From Magnaporthiopsis rhizophila (lineage: Eukaryota; Ascomycota; Sordariomycetes; Magnaporthales; Magnaporthaceae), in assembly GCA_003049465.1 (NCBI GenBank), contig PYSS01000110.1, forward strand, positions 62,001 through 126,000: a DNA stretch of 64,000 nucleotides, read 5' to 3'. Each line of letters starts with the position of its first letter. The stretch's first letter is position 1. The notes under the pieces were generated by a model. It saw nothing but the letters and a program-made list of their open reading frames with translations, was not told the origin of the DNA and ran no database searches. Made by a program: the position numbers and the translations under genes. This document shows positions 45,390 to 55,817 of this stretch, one piece after another.

Positions 45390-47826
45390 ATGTCCGCTAT
45401 GGCCCCGAATGGCGTGACGCACGACATGCCCTTCCTCCGCCGAAACTGGGTCTCCGGGCTCAACCAAGCACGTGGGCTGACTCCGTGCGAAGACCACCCG
45501 GCCAAGAAGCGCCGCCGTCTCTCGCCCGATTCTCCTGGAGTCAATAGCTGTCTCAAGCCCTACGGCGGCGCCGATCTGTGTCTGCCTGAGGAGCCCGGTA
45601 CTCTGCAAAAGGCTCTGAGTATCGAAGTGCTCCGCATCTTCCACAGGGACACTTCGCGTGTCAAGTACGACAAGGTCTTCAACGGTAGTGCTGTGCCGTA
45701 TGCCATCACTTCGCGGGCACGCTGCAAAGTCACCATCCAGAGCCACGAGGACGGAGACAAGCAGATCATCTTCTGCGACAGCCAGGTCTGCGAGGTCAAG
45801 ACGTACAAGAACCCGGTCGGCCCCTCTTACATGGCCAGGATCCACCTCCCAAGGCCGTTTATCGTCCCTCATGAGAAAATTCTAGTCGCTCGCAGCGACG
45901 ACTGCGTTCTCGACCTTGCCGACTCGTACACGCTGCATCTAGAGATTGAGGGCGCCGGCGACCCTAAATGGCCCCCTCCTAACCTGCTCGGACTGGACGA
46001 AGACGAGTTATTCCCCGGCATGCCAAACTCATCCCGTTTCTTTGTGCTCGCAGCTACCATGGACGACATCTTCCCGCGGTCGAGATCGCTGCTTGGAGTT
46101 ACACTCAGGCACCGAGACTGGGATGTTGAGCAGCCTACCGATTTTGCGATGGACGCCGACATTCGCTGGACAACTGGCTTCTCTGACAGACTGGTGAAGA
46201 GGCGCCTGGAGAAAGGGTTTGGCCAGTCCATCACATTCATCGACCCAGATGAGGACTTGATTTCGGTGAACGGCAAGCTGAACGGGCTTCTGGACGGAGA
46301 TAGGCTTCCCAATGGGCACCACGCCGGGGATGCGTGCACGACAAATGGCCATGCTCTCAATGGGAATGGCCACAGTCATGCCAATGGCGATGCCGACGAC
46401 TACGACGATGAGGGAGACGGCGATACCACGCCGAGGAAATCACTTAGGGCTAGGGGCACAAGCAAGGTTTACAACCTCAAGCTCCTGAGCGACAAGGCCC
46501 ACGGAAAGGAACGCAAGAGGCCCAGGATGTTTGATAGCAGAGACGACAAGGGAGTCGACGAGAGCTGCACCGTGCTCTACACCCTTCCAACAGAACACGT
46601 TGCCATCCAGGGGCTCGTTTGCGGCGTCTGCGGTGTTCACACCCATTCGGTGAACGAGCTGCGAGCCCACTTTCTTTGCCACCCACGCTACGACTTCCAC
46701 CTGGAAAATCGGCTAGGCAAGGGCGCGTACACGGTTGACGTGTCAATCTCCACGGATGCGAGCACTCCAATGCGCCCAAGGATCTATCAACTGGGTTTGC
46801 CAACCAAGCTGCTAGATCTTGACAGGTATATTGACGGAGACGACTCCTGGGTCACCTCTCGTTACGGCCCTGAGAATGATATGCCCGTAATTGAGAGAAA
46901 CCTAGCGCCAGTATCGTCAAGTCGTGCAGAGGTAAGAATCAAGGATGAAATTGCGAGGGATGAGGAAGGTTGGGCGGGTATAATCAGTTTTTGTATGGCG
47001 CCAATGACTGACCGACCATCTTCAACAACAGGCGAAACCCGTGATAAGCCGTGTCATCAGCAAGCCCGTGGTGCCGAACGTGAAGAATCGGCTGTTTGAT
47101 CCGTTGAGCAAAGCGGAGCTGGTGCCCGGCGCGGACGTGCCGAAGGTGGTATGTGACGACGCGTGGCTCATCCAGAAGCACCGCGACCATTTGCAGGACT
47201 TTGTGGACATCGGGCCGAGCGAAAAGGAGTACATGAAGGAGTGGGACGCTTTCAACTTCAAGAATCGCATGTCCTCCGAGGCCTACATCAAGCGGGCGTT
47301 CGTCTCGTTTGTGGCGGCCAAGGCGCCGTGGCTGGTCGGCTCCGAGTCGAGGATGGTGGAGTTTGGCAAGCACTTGGCAGTGCTGACGGCCAGGGGCGTG
47401 ATCAACGAGGCGGCCATCGAGGAGGCACGTATTCTGATAACCGAGGCCAAAAATCACCGCAAGGCAACATCTGGAGGGTCGATGGGGTCAGAGCCGGTGC
47501 CGAACCCGGTGCAGGCCGCCGTAAACCGGAGAAGCTCGGCCGGCTGCGGTGTGTGCGGAAAGCCAGTCAAGGGACCGCAGCTGCTTGTGTGCGCCAGCAA
47601 GGTCAGTGCCCTCACGTGACTTCCCATATCTTGTGATCTGCCCAACTGCGCTGAAAGGCGTTTGCTCGCTTGCCTGCCTGCCTTAGATAGGCCGCTGACT
47701 GGAAACGCGGGAATCTCTCAGGTCTGTGGAAGGCGTGTTTACCACAAAAAGTGCGCTCGCCCGACAGCAAAGATGTCGGTTGAGAGCGTACATTGGCGTT
47801 GCAATGAATGCGCCACACGGTCATGA
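45390..47826 (+). CDS. suz12: Polycomb complex 2 subunit SUZ12 with C-terminal PHD-like finger
   Basis: Three exons, 45390-46931, 47032-47601 and 47722-47826 (both introns phase 0), give 738 aa. SUZ12 is a core subunit of PRC2, which methylates histone H3 Lys27 in facultative heterochromatin. A C2H2-type finger lies near 410 (LVCGVCGVHTHSVNELRAHF, then CHPRYDFH). The VEFS box lies at about 575-650: YMKEWDAFNFKNRMSSEAYI, AFVSFVAAKAPWL and FGKHLAVLTARGVINEA; it binds the EZH-type methyltransferase. The end forms a PHD-like finger built across intron 2: CGVC, LLVCASKVC, YHKKC and WRCNEC. The N-terminus carries a KKRRRLSPDSP nuclear signal. The family is clear. The extra finger is not part of animal SUZ12. 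Confidence 0.9.
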
Positions 47827-49974
47827 TGGAATTCCCAGCCAAAAGCCTGACTGCCTCTGGACTTCACATTTTCTCAAGATGCGTTGGGCGGTTGCGGTTG
47901 TTTTGAAGTTATTCACCACACGTCGGCTTTCGCGTACGAGAACTCCCGAATCGCCGACTTCTCGTCGATATTTTACCACCAAGATTCTACCTAGTTAGAG
48001 GAGCGGACGCGGTCGGACACCCGATTCGGGTCCGTCTTCATCTTCCCGGCTTCGTCAGACACCCCAACCAAGAGATTTGGGTGCATATGTGCCTAACTGG
48101 GCAGGGCATACTCATCCATCCGGCACCAAATATGGTGCATTGCCTGGTGACCCGGGGAAACGTGGTGTTGGAGCCCAGCCGCGAGCTTGCCCGTCCGTTC
48201 GTCTTGTGTTCCCTGACGAGGAGAAAGCGGGCAGCGAATATTTCGCGCTGATACTCTCGTTGATCATAATCAATCCCTAGGTAGCTAAGTACCTGCTTGA
48301 CTGCCTGTAGGTAATTTTTATATCGTATACCTCAGATGTCTAACTGAACTCTAGCGCCCCTTGTGCGACAGCGCTGATTCACCAAAAGCTTTTTGACCTT
48401 GATTGAAGATTGAAGCAAATGGTGGAACCGGGGCGGCTTGCCTCGCAAATACATGGTTCAAAAGCCCTGTCGCTCATATTCCGCTGTATGTGTCACGACC
48501 TCTGTATTGCATGTGTGAGTGCATATGGAATAATCTGGATGAGCCATCATTTTATGGGTGTGTTTCACTCAGTTCATAATGTTTCTATGAGGTGTGATCG
48601 CCGTAACAACACGTCGCTTTGGCCTCCCCCGCATTTCGAACGTCGTTTGTGAAACAATCAAAATGACTTTTGAATGATTGCGATCGATTTTTGTTTCGCT
48701 GGGCTTCCTTCATGTGCGCACATTTCCCTCTTTTTCCTTTTCACCTCCTTGCGAGTTTACTCTTTTTCTAATTAGTTTGAATTTTTCTTCCTTTTTCTTC
48801 CTACAGAAAGTTCTCAGGAGTCCGCGCCGTTTTCATTTATACAGTTCGAGCCCACACGGTTTCAAAGCACTCAATCGTAGCAAGGAGCTTTGAGCTGTCG
48901 ATTTCTCGCCTCACTTTGATTTGATGGGAGGGTTATGTTATAGATTAGGGTTACTACAGCATCCCATGTCTTCTCAGTAGCTATTACAGTTCAATCGCCA
49001 AGGGACATCTTCAGTGTGTATTTTTGATCTGATACCCGAGCTTGGAACGACGTGCGCTGATAGGCGATAAACACTACGGCGTTGTTTAAGGATGTCTTTG
49101 AAATCGGCCATCGGCGGCCACTGGAGCGCGTTGATAGGAATAGGGTCATATGTATACCAAATTCAAACGAGGACCTTTCCTGCCTGTCCGAGAGAGCCTC
49201 GATGACTGGTGTTCTTAAAGAGATCCTTCATTATTCTGGGGTTGACCGTAACTGGCGACGCTCACTTGTTACGAGAACAATCAGATACTGATCAGACTGA
49301 TACAGATACGTTCAATGTCAAGTGTCGACGTGTGGTTGTAATGGCAAGAGACAGGCGCTCGGAAAATAATAAACGCCGTCATATGCAAACGCTCCCATTT
49401 TGAATATCAAAAGACAACCAGGAAATGATATCTTGGACCCGACCAGATCATCAACTTTCGTTTGCTTCGTGTGTCCAACCACATCATTTGCCCATACACG
49501 CCTTGATTCCCTACATTGGTACACACGCCCTTGGTAAGGGGTACAGTGTTGTGTGTGTGCACCTGCGACACACCCCTAATTGCCGTCTTCAATGCCCAGG
49601 AGTTCCAGGCCAAGCCACCAAGTCACATGATGCCCGGAAATAAGTACTCAAAAACAACAGAGAGCACAAGGGAAGAGAAAGAATATGAAAAAGGGAGACA
49701 AGCACCGACGCCCATGTCTAGGTCTATGTTTGCAGAGAAGAAGCTAGAGGCAAGCTGGAGAATGGACTGGCCCCAATGTCAGAAACAAAACCATGCTCAT
49801 TACTCGTTCCCAATGAGGCGAATAAGGAAGGAAAGAAGTATATGTAGAAACAACTAGTGAAGCAAAAATGCATGCCTATATCTTGCAAACGAGAAGAGCT
49901 GTGTACATAGCATACAAAGCATGCACGTCGGACTGCTGTGACGTGGGAGCGAACCAAGCCCAGGATACGTAGAC
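47827..49974. other. Intergenic region between convergent SUZ12 and transporter genes
   Basis: About 2.1 kb with no recognisable gene. Frames are short and AT-richer than the surrounding coding DNA. The motif CCCTAGGTAGCTAAGTACCT lies at about 48275-48294. Confidence 0.5.
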
Positions 49975-51676
49975 TCACCGAGCCTCGCCCTCGGGCCTGT
50001 CGCCGGCACGCCATGTATCCTCCTGGCGCGTCCCAGGTGGCCTCCATGTTGACGTGCTGACACCTCTGCTGCGTGCTCCCAGCCCAGGCAAATCGTCTGA
50101 CTTCTTGTTGTCATCGGTCGACCTGGGCAGGGCGTAGCCGTTTATGTACGACCGCGGCGGACCGCCGTTGAACGGGGGCTGGCTGGTTGAGACGGGGCTC
50201 TCAAATATGGGCCCGTTGAGGCTGCCGTCGAGCCCGGACGTGTTGCTGAGCGGGAGAATGGGGTTCTTGGCGCTGGCATCGGCTAGGGACTGGGCCTTGC
50301 GGTCGGCCTTGTTGCCCTCCTTGGTACGGTCGTAGAGGTACAGGCCAAAGAAGGTGAGGCCGATGCCGATCGCCTGCAGCTTGGTCGTCGGGCTGCGGAA
50401 CCAGATCAGGGCGATGACAATGACGAACACGCGCTTGATCAGACTGGCGACCGAGTACGTCACGGGCGACACCATCGACAGAAGCACAAAGGCCATGATG
50501 TTTTGGCCAAAGTGAAACGTCCCATTGAAGACAAACTCGACGAACAGGCGGCCGTGGTCAAAGGAGCCTGGGCTCGTAATGAGGTCTACCGAGCCGTCCC
50601 ACAGGAAGTCGCCCAGGATCCCGATGCCCTCGTTCCAGGCCCAGATGGGCACTGTCAGCACAAAGGCCATGCCAGACGAGTAGCAGAGAAGGTTGAGCTT
50701 GTCGAGCCTGCGCGAGCGGGCGCCCAGACCCTCGGCTTCGGCCCGGGCGGCCTCGTTGAAGAGGCGCTTGGAGAAGATGTTCTGCGTCACGAAGATGATG
50801 GTGGCCAGCAGAGCGTACAAGATGCCCAGGAACTCGCCGCCCCACTTGTGCTTGCCAGAGCACGCGAGGATAACGCCTAGCGTCAAGGGCACGAGGGACA
50901 GGTACGTGGCGGCGGGGTAGCGGATGTTGAAGATGACGCGGTAGGCGAAGACGGTGAAGAGCGGGGAGAGGCCCTTGATGGTGTGAACGAGCGACACAGG
51001 GATTTTCGAGGTGGCGGTCGAGCTGAGGAGGTGGCCGAAGATCTGGAAAGCAGCCAGGGGGAGCGTAGTGTGGATGACATCCCTGGTGGGGGGTCTGATG
51101 CCGTGCTTGAGGGCTGGCACGGCTGCGCGCAGGCCGGGGAAGACCGAGGCCAGCCACGATAGGAGGATGCAGTACGTCGAAACGAAGGCGAACTGCACCA
51201 GAGTCAGGGTGGCGGGCTTGTCGAATACGTTGAGAATGGATTTGGACGACGTGTTGGTCAGCGCCGACGAGGCGTACCACACTATGCAGAGGAACTGTGA
51301 GTTGCAGCAGGCTGGGGTCAGTCGCAAGAAGGAGATGAGGAGGGGTCTGGGGCGGGCGGCGCACTATGAGTCTGGGGGAAACGGGGGCTTTGAGGGCGTC
51401 GGCAATCTCGTGGGCGTTCTGGCTGACGCTGCCGTGTCTTGCCCTGATGGTGCGCAGAGCGTCGCCAATGCTCTTCTGCCTGTCGTGGCCGCGGCCCATG
51501 CTGATGCCGTTCGGGGTGGCGCCCCATCGCACCCCTCGCGCCTGGCCATTGCTGTCGGACCGGGGTAGCCAGTGGTCGCCGTTGCCGTTCCCGTTGGCGT
51601 GGCCATTTAGTTTCATGATGGGGCTGGCGGCATTGCGAGGAAGGCCGCCGACGTCGAGGTCGGGGAACTTCTCCAT
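49975..51676 (-). CDS. SLY41-type membrane transporter (triose-phosphate translocator family)
   Basis: Two exons, 51676-51365 and 51294-49975 (70-bp phase-0 intron), give 543 aa. The family belongs to the drug/metabolite transporters; yeast SLY41 works in ER/Golgi traffic and has been linked to phosphometabolite transport. Residues 1-104 are cytosolic and disordered. From 105 about ten membrane helices follow: FLCIVWYASSALTNTSSKSI, the conserved LVHTIKGLSPLFTVFAYRVI, LVPLTLGVILACSGK, ATIIFVTQNIFSKRLF and VSPVTYSVASLIKRVFVIVI. The tail (from ~430) is polar. The stop lies in CGG TGA GTC, a good donor, so a further small exon is possible. The start was set at the only early ATG before the conserved region. 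Confidence 0.87.
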
Positions 51677-52772
51677 CGACACAGTCTAGGCCCGCGAGTC
51701 CGTGGGCCGTAGTCGTGGTCGGCGCGTTCGCAATCGCGGTCCGGTCCGCTGTCAAGGGGTGTGGTCTTGGCCCCCCTTTTTTTCCGTCTCTGTTCAGACA
51801 AGAGGCAAATCCGGCGCGGAGTCGGGGTCTAGAAATCGAGCTGCGCTTCGCTTTGAGGCGGGGCTGGAAAAAAGGAGGGTATCACACTGGGGCCGCATCG
51901 AAAGTCGGGCTGATTGAAGGCTTGGTTTGCTTGGGTCGAGCGCTGGTCGTCGGCGCAGGAAGGCAGCCTAGGTTATCGGCGCGCGCCATGGATGGAAATT
52001 GAAATCCTCTTTGAGATGGAAAATGATGGGACGCTGTCTCCAACCACTGGTGTGCACACGTGTGGTACACAAGCTCCACCTTGGCTTTTTACTGGGCGGC
52101 CAAGATCGATTAAGAAAGAAGGAGGCACCGCTTCACACAAAAAATGCAGGTACCGTGCCAAGTGCGTGCAAGCACCCAGATATTGGACCCTTGACCTGGG
52201 GCTTGCTGGCCCACTTCGACGTGCACGAGCTTGGCCTTTTGATGGTGACCCTGTTTGGATGGCAATGATGAGATCACGCATGGAGCAAGGGAGGATCAAG
52301 ATGCGACGGGCAGCCTGGGCGGAAAACCAGATAACCACGATTTCCAATGGCAAAATCGCATCTTTACGTACTGTAGTATGGAAAAGTGACAAGGTGACAA
52401 GGTACTGTACAGTACAAGAAATCTCGCGCTTCGAGATCTTTTAGGCGGGAGGTGGGGCCAGAGGATTGCAGTGCCACATCAACCGCCACACTTTTAACAT
52501 GTCGCACTCATCCACCAGCCACAATTGAGGCTCGTGCTCACGCGCGCGATGAGCGCTGCCTAGACGTGACTTTCCTTGACGGTGCCTGCTGTTATTTTCA
52601 TATCGCACCAAAGCTTCCAACGCTTGACATCATCCAGACACTGGCGCCTCACTTTTCTCTGCTTATGCCCTCTTCTCGCCTGTCCAAATAAGTGTTCGAT
52701 TGTGCACGTCTCGTTCGACAACACTCTTATTCGGGACGTGCTTGGGGCCAGGCCCCCGTCCCGTTCGCGAGC
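51677..52772. promoter_or_regulatory. Divergent upstream region of the transporter and SF3B2
   Basis: The start codons face away from each other across 1096 bp. Frames on both strands here are short and without domains. No RNA gene is seen. Confidence 0.5.
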
Positions 52773-54665
52773 ATGGCGGTCCCAAAAATGACTAAGAACC
52801 AGATGCGGAGGGCAAAGAAGAAGGAAGAGAAAAAAGCAAAGACTGAGGTACGTTACTTGTTCCCGGGCATGCAGTTCCCGGCTGACTTTCAGTGGCAGGC
52901 TGCGACCGAAACACCAGAGCCAACAGCCGTCAACGGCGCTTCCAACGAGACTCCCAAGGATAATGCGCCAGCAGAATCGGCGACCGGTGGCCTCGAGGTC
53001 AGGAAGGATGCTGATGCGGTCGATAGGATCCCCGCCGACGGTCCAGTGGATTTCGATGAGGACAATCCGGAGCTGGAGAACATGTACCGCGACATCTTGA
53101 CAAAATTCAGCATACCACTTGACGAGGATGGCGTGCCCAAGGACGCGAACAACCGCAAAAAGGCCGAAGTCTTCTTCGACCAGGACGACGAGATCCCGGA
53201 CGAGGATGACGAGGCTGCTGCCGAGACAAGGCTCTCCAAGAAGAAGCGCAAGAACCTGAACAAACTTTCCATCGCAGAGCTCAAGGCGCTCGTCGCAAAT
53301 CCCGAGGTCGTCGAGTGGCACGATGTGTCCTCTTCGGACCCGCGCCTACTTGTTCAGATCAAGGCCCAGCGCAACATCGTTCCCGTTCCCAACCACTGGT
53401 CGCTGAAGCGGGAGTACCTATCGAGCAAGCGCGGTATCGAGAAGCCGCCGTTCAGGCTGCCAAAGTTCATCGCGGAGACGGGCATTACCGAGATGCGCGA
53501 CGCAGTACTGGAGAAGCAGGCGGAACAGACGCTGAAGCAGAAGCAGAGGGAGAGAGTGGCACCAAAGATGGGCAAATTGGATATCGACTACCAGAAGCTT
53601 TACGATGCCTTCTTCCGCTTCCAGGAGAAGCCGCCGCTGACCAGGTTCGGCGACGTATATCACGAGGGCAAGGAGTATGAGGCTGATTACCGCTACTTCA
53701 AGCCGGGTGAGCTGAGCGATGCCCTTAAGGAGGCTCTTGGTATGCAGCCCGGCTTCCCCCCGCCGTGGCTTCTTCAACAGCAGCGCATGGGCCCGCCACC
53801 CTCGTACCCGACGCTGAAGGTCCCCGGTCTGAACGCGCCCCTGCCGCCGGGCGCGTCGTGGGGCTTTGTGCCGGGTCAGTGGGGCAAGCCACCCTTGGAC
53901 GAGTACAACAGGCCGATCTACGGAGGTGACATCTTCGGCATCATGGCTGCGAACCCCGGCGCCGCCCAGGCGCAGCAGCAGGGAACGCAACAGCCCATAG
54001 GCGAGCCCGTGGAGAAGACACTCTGGGGAGAACTGCAGCCTCCTCAGGATGAGTCCGAGGAGGAAGAGTCGGACGACGAGGACGAGGACGAGGATGAGGA
54101 CGGCGATGGTGCCGGGGACATGGAGATGCCTAGTGGGCTAGAGACTCCGAGTGGTTACAGCACGGTGCCCGGCGACGGCCCGAGCGGTGTCGAGAGCAGC
54201 ATGGGCGGCGAGTTCGACCTGCGGAAACAGAGGCGCGGGTTCGAGACGGAGGAGTCATCGGCTCCCCCGCGGTCGGCCTACACTGTTCTTGCGGAGAGAC
54301 AAACCCAAGCGACGGGCTTCTTTGGCAGCGACCGGGTGTACGATCTCTCGAAGGCTCGTGGCATGGGCGGGCCACCTGTGCTAGGCCAGGATGACGACAG
54401 CGGCCGCAAACGAAAGAAGCCTGGCGACGTGGACGTGGCGCTGGACCCGGACGCGCTGCTGAGCCACGATGGCATCAGCAAGGACGAGCTGAGGCGCAAG
54501 TTCGAAGAAGGACGCAAGGAGGAAGGCGTCGGGGCCAAATGGCAATACGACGACGATCTTAGCGAAATGATTGCTCAGGAAAGCCGAAAGAGGCAGAGGC
54601 TGCAGGAGGAAAAGAAGGGTGGCGGCGGTGGCGAGAAGAAAAAAGAGGCAAAATACAGGTTTTAA
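52773..54665 (+). CDS. cus1: Splicing factor 3b subunit 2 (SF3B2/SAP145, yeast CUS1)
   Basis: The likely model joins 52773-52847 and 52893-54665 (615 aa). Left unspliced, the 45-nt intron stays in frame and gives 630 aa. SF3B2 is part of the SF3b complex of the U2 snRNP and helps bind the branch site. The N-terminus is MAVPKMTKNQMRRAKKKEEK. The DUF382 region lies near 190-300: VVEWHDVSSSDPRLLVQIKA, PVPNHWSLKREYLSSKRGIE and KPPFRLPKFIAETGI. The PSP domain follows (GELSDALKEALGMQPGFPPP, LNAPLPPGASWGFVPGQW and PLDEYNRPIYGGDIFG). An acidic DED run and a coiled basic tail (SRKRQRLQEEKK) complete it. The intron has a CTGAC branch site and a TTTCAG end, so I favour splicing. Confidence 0.93.
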   Translation: MAVPKMTKNQMRRAKKKEEKKAKTEVRYLFPGMQFPADFQWQAATETPEPTAVNGASNETPKDNAPAESATGGLEVRKDADAVDRIPADGPVDFDEDNPELENMYRDILTKFSIPLDEDGVPKDANNRKKAEVFFDQDDEIPDEDDEAAAETRLSKKKRKNLNKLSIAELKALVANPEVVEWHDVSSSDPRLLVQIKAQRNIVPVPNHWSLKREYLSSKRGIEKPPFRLPKFIAETGITEMRDAVLEKQAEQTLKQKQRERVAPKMGKLDIDYQKLYDAFFRFQEKPPLTRFGDVYHEGKEYEADYRYFKPGELSDALKEALGMQPGFPPPWLLQQQRMGPPPSYPTLKVPGLNAPLPPGASWGFVPGQWGKPPLDEYNRPIYGGDIFGIMAANPGAAQAQQQGTQQPIGEPVEKTLWGELQPPQDESEEEESDDEDEDEDEDGDGAGDMEMPSGLETPSGYSTVPGDGPSGVESSMGGEFDLRKQRRGFETEESSAPPRSAYTVLAERQTQATGFFGSDRVYDLSKARGMGGPPVLGQDDDSGRKRKKPGDVDVALDPDALLSHDGISKDELRRKFEEGRKEEGVGAKWQYDDDLSEMIAQESRKRQRLQEEKKGGGGGEKKKEAKYRF

Positions 54666-55123
54666 CCGGGACATAGTCAGGCCCGCTCTGTCGGCCATGT
54701 TTGTAGTTTGTATTTGTACCTATCCTCGGAGGTTTCTATATTTGGGGCCCGGAGCGGCAAAAAGCAGTCTGTTTAATCTGTTGGATCATACGTCTCTGGC
54801 ATACCTGCCCTAGTAATACGGTTTGCGACTGGAAATCTTTGTTGCTGATATGAGTTTGGGATGCCATCTTTCTTGTGATTCCCATCACCCTGCATCATTC
54901 TGCTGGCCTGCCTAGCCGCGTGGCCCTTGGGGATTTGTTGTCGGGGTACTCGCGTGAGTCCGGTCCCTGTTCCCCTCACAGAGTGGCAGGCATTCCCGGC
55001 AATTTCTTGTCAGGACAGGCACAAGTCTCGTCGTCGGCGTCGCAAATGTTCCGCCAGGAACTATGACACACTTGGCGTCCCCGGAGGAGGCTTTTCACTC
55101 CTCTCCGTATTCGTGTGTATAGA
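54666..55123. other. Intergenic 3' flank of SF3B2
   Basis: No coding region is recognised. Confidence 0.5.
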
Positions 55124-55275
55124 ATAGAGCCCGAAGGTTTGTTACCCACAATCGCTTTTCCAACAGCCCCTTAGAGATAGGGATTAGGTCAAACGATCTA
55201 CTACATGCGCCTCTTCTGTGCATACGAGGCTCCAATAAAGTCGGGTTCAGGGTTTCTTCGTTTTCCTCCCGTTAA

Positions 55276-55421
55276 TTACATGGGTCTTTTGACTTCGGTC
55301 GTGTCCACCCCGTCTGCTATCCATGTTGCCAACTCGTGCTCGTACTGCGCCTTGAACTCTTCCTCTCTCTGTATTTGTATTCGGCTTCGGGAGCTCATCG
55401 GTGCCCGATTCTTTGGGCTCC
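55276..55421 (-). pseudogene. Exon-like coding remnant after a T30 tract
   Basis: Directly after T30 and CAG on the minus strand, a frame reads SPKNRAPMSSRSRIQIQREE, then EFKAQYEHELATWIADGVDT and TEVKRPM, and stops. The T tract plus CAG looks like a splice acceptor, and the charged helical composition is protein-like. The upstream side (55472-55777) offers only a diverged frame with no clean donor. I do not recognise the protein. It is most likely the last exon of a decayed gene inside the candidate element. Confidence 0.35.
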
Positions 55422-55424
55422 CTG

Positions 55425-55454
<30 letters not shown>
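55425..55454. repeat. A30 homopolymer
   Basis: Thirty consecutive A residues on the plus strand. They would form the polypyrimidine tract of the exon-like remnant on the minus strand. Confidence 0.9.
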
Positions 55455-55457
<3 letters not shown>

Positions 55458-55817
55458 CGGCACCCGCTGCTTCACCAGACTATGCTAGCGAGACTGCTTG
55501 ATATCGCTCCGGAGATGTTCCCGCGGTAGAGTATGTCTGGCAGTCTCAACATCTGTCGGCCAAGCGACCGCTTTACGGCCTTCGCGGGCTGCCCTCTCTG
55601 GTCCGGCATCGAGGGGTGTACTCGCCTGTTACCATGATCCAAGAAAGGGCTGAGCTGGTTGTCGCCTAGACTTCTTCGAATTCGGCTTGCTGTGGTCTGG
55701 AGCTCCCATGTTGCAAAGTAAAAGGTGCATGCATGTAGTAAGCCAGCTTGACTTGAGTCCTGTCCCCGAAGGCGCACCAGGAGAGGCCGTTGAGGGTGGG
55801 AAACCCTCGGGCTCTAT

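Larger units (their letters stand above)
55124..55817. mobile_element. Candidate small element with 17-bp terminal inverted repeats
   Basis: ATAGAGCCCGAAGGTTT at 55124-55140 and AAACCCTCGGGCTCTAT at 55801-55817 are inverted copies of each other with one mismatch. They bound 694 bp. A degenerate copy of the left end and the next ~80 bp recurs at 57518-57615, so this is a repeat family rather than a chance palindrome. Inside lie an A30 run and a minus-strand coding remnant. I could not identify a clear target-site duplication or a transposase, so it would be a non-autonomous element or a remnant. Confidence 0.4.

Noticed and set aside
45090..45872. A 260-codon frame antisense to SUZ12
   Set aside because: It covers the conserved SUZ12 N-terminus on the opposite strand and shows only shadow composition.
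50558..51682. A 374-codon frame overlapping the transporter
   Set aside because: It starts with the real first exon, then runs through the intron and continues out of frame as Arg/Pro/His-rich noise.
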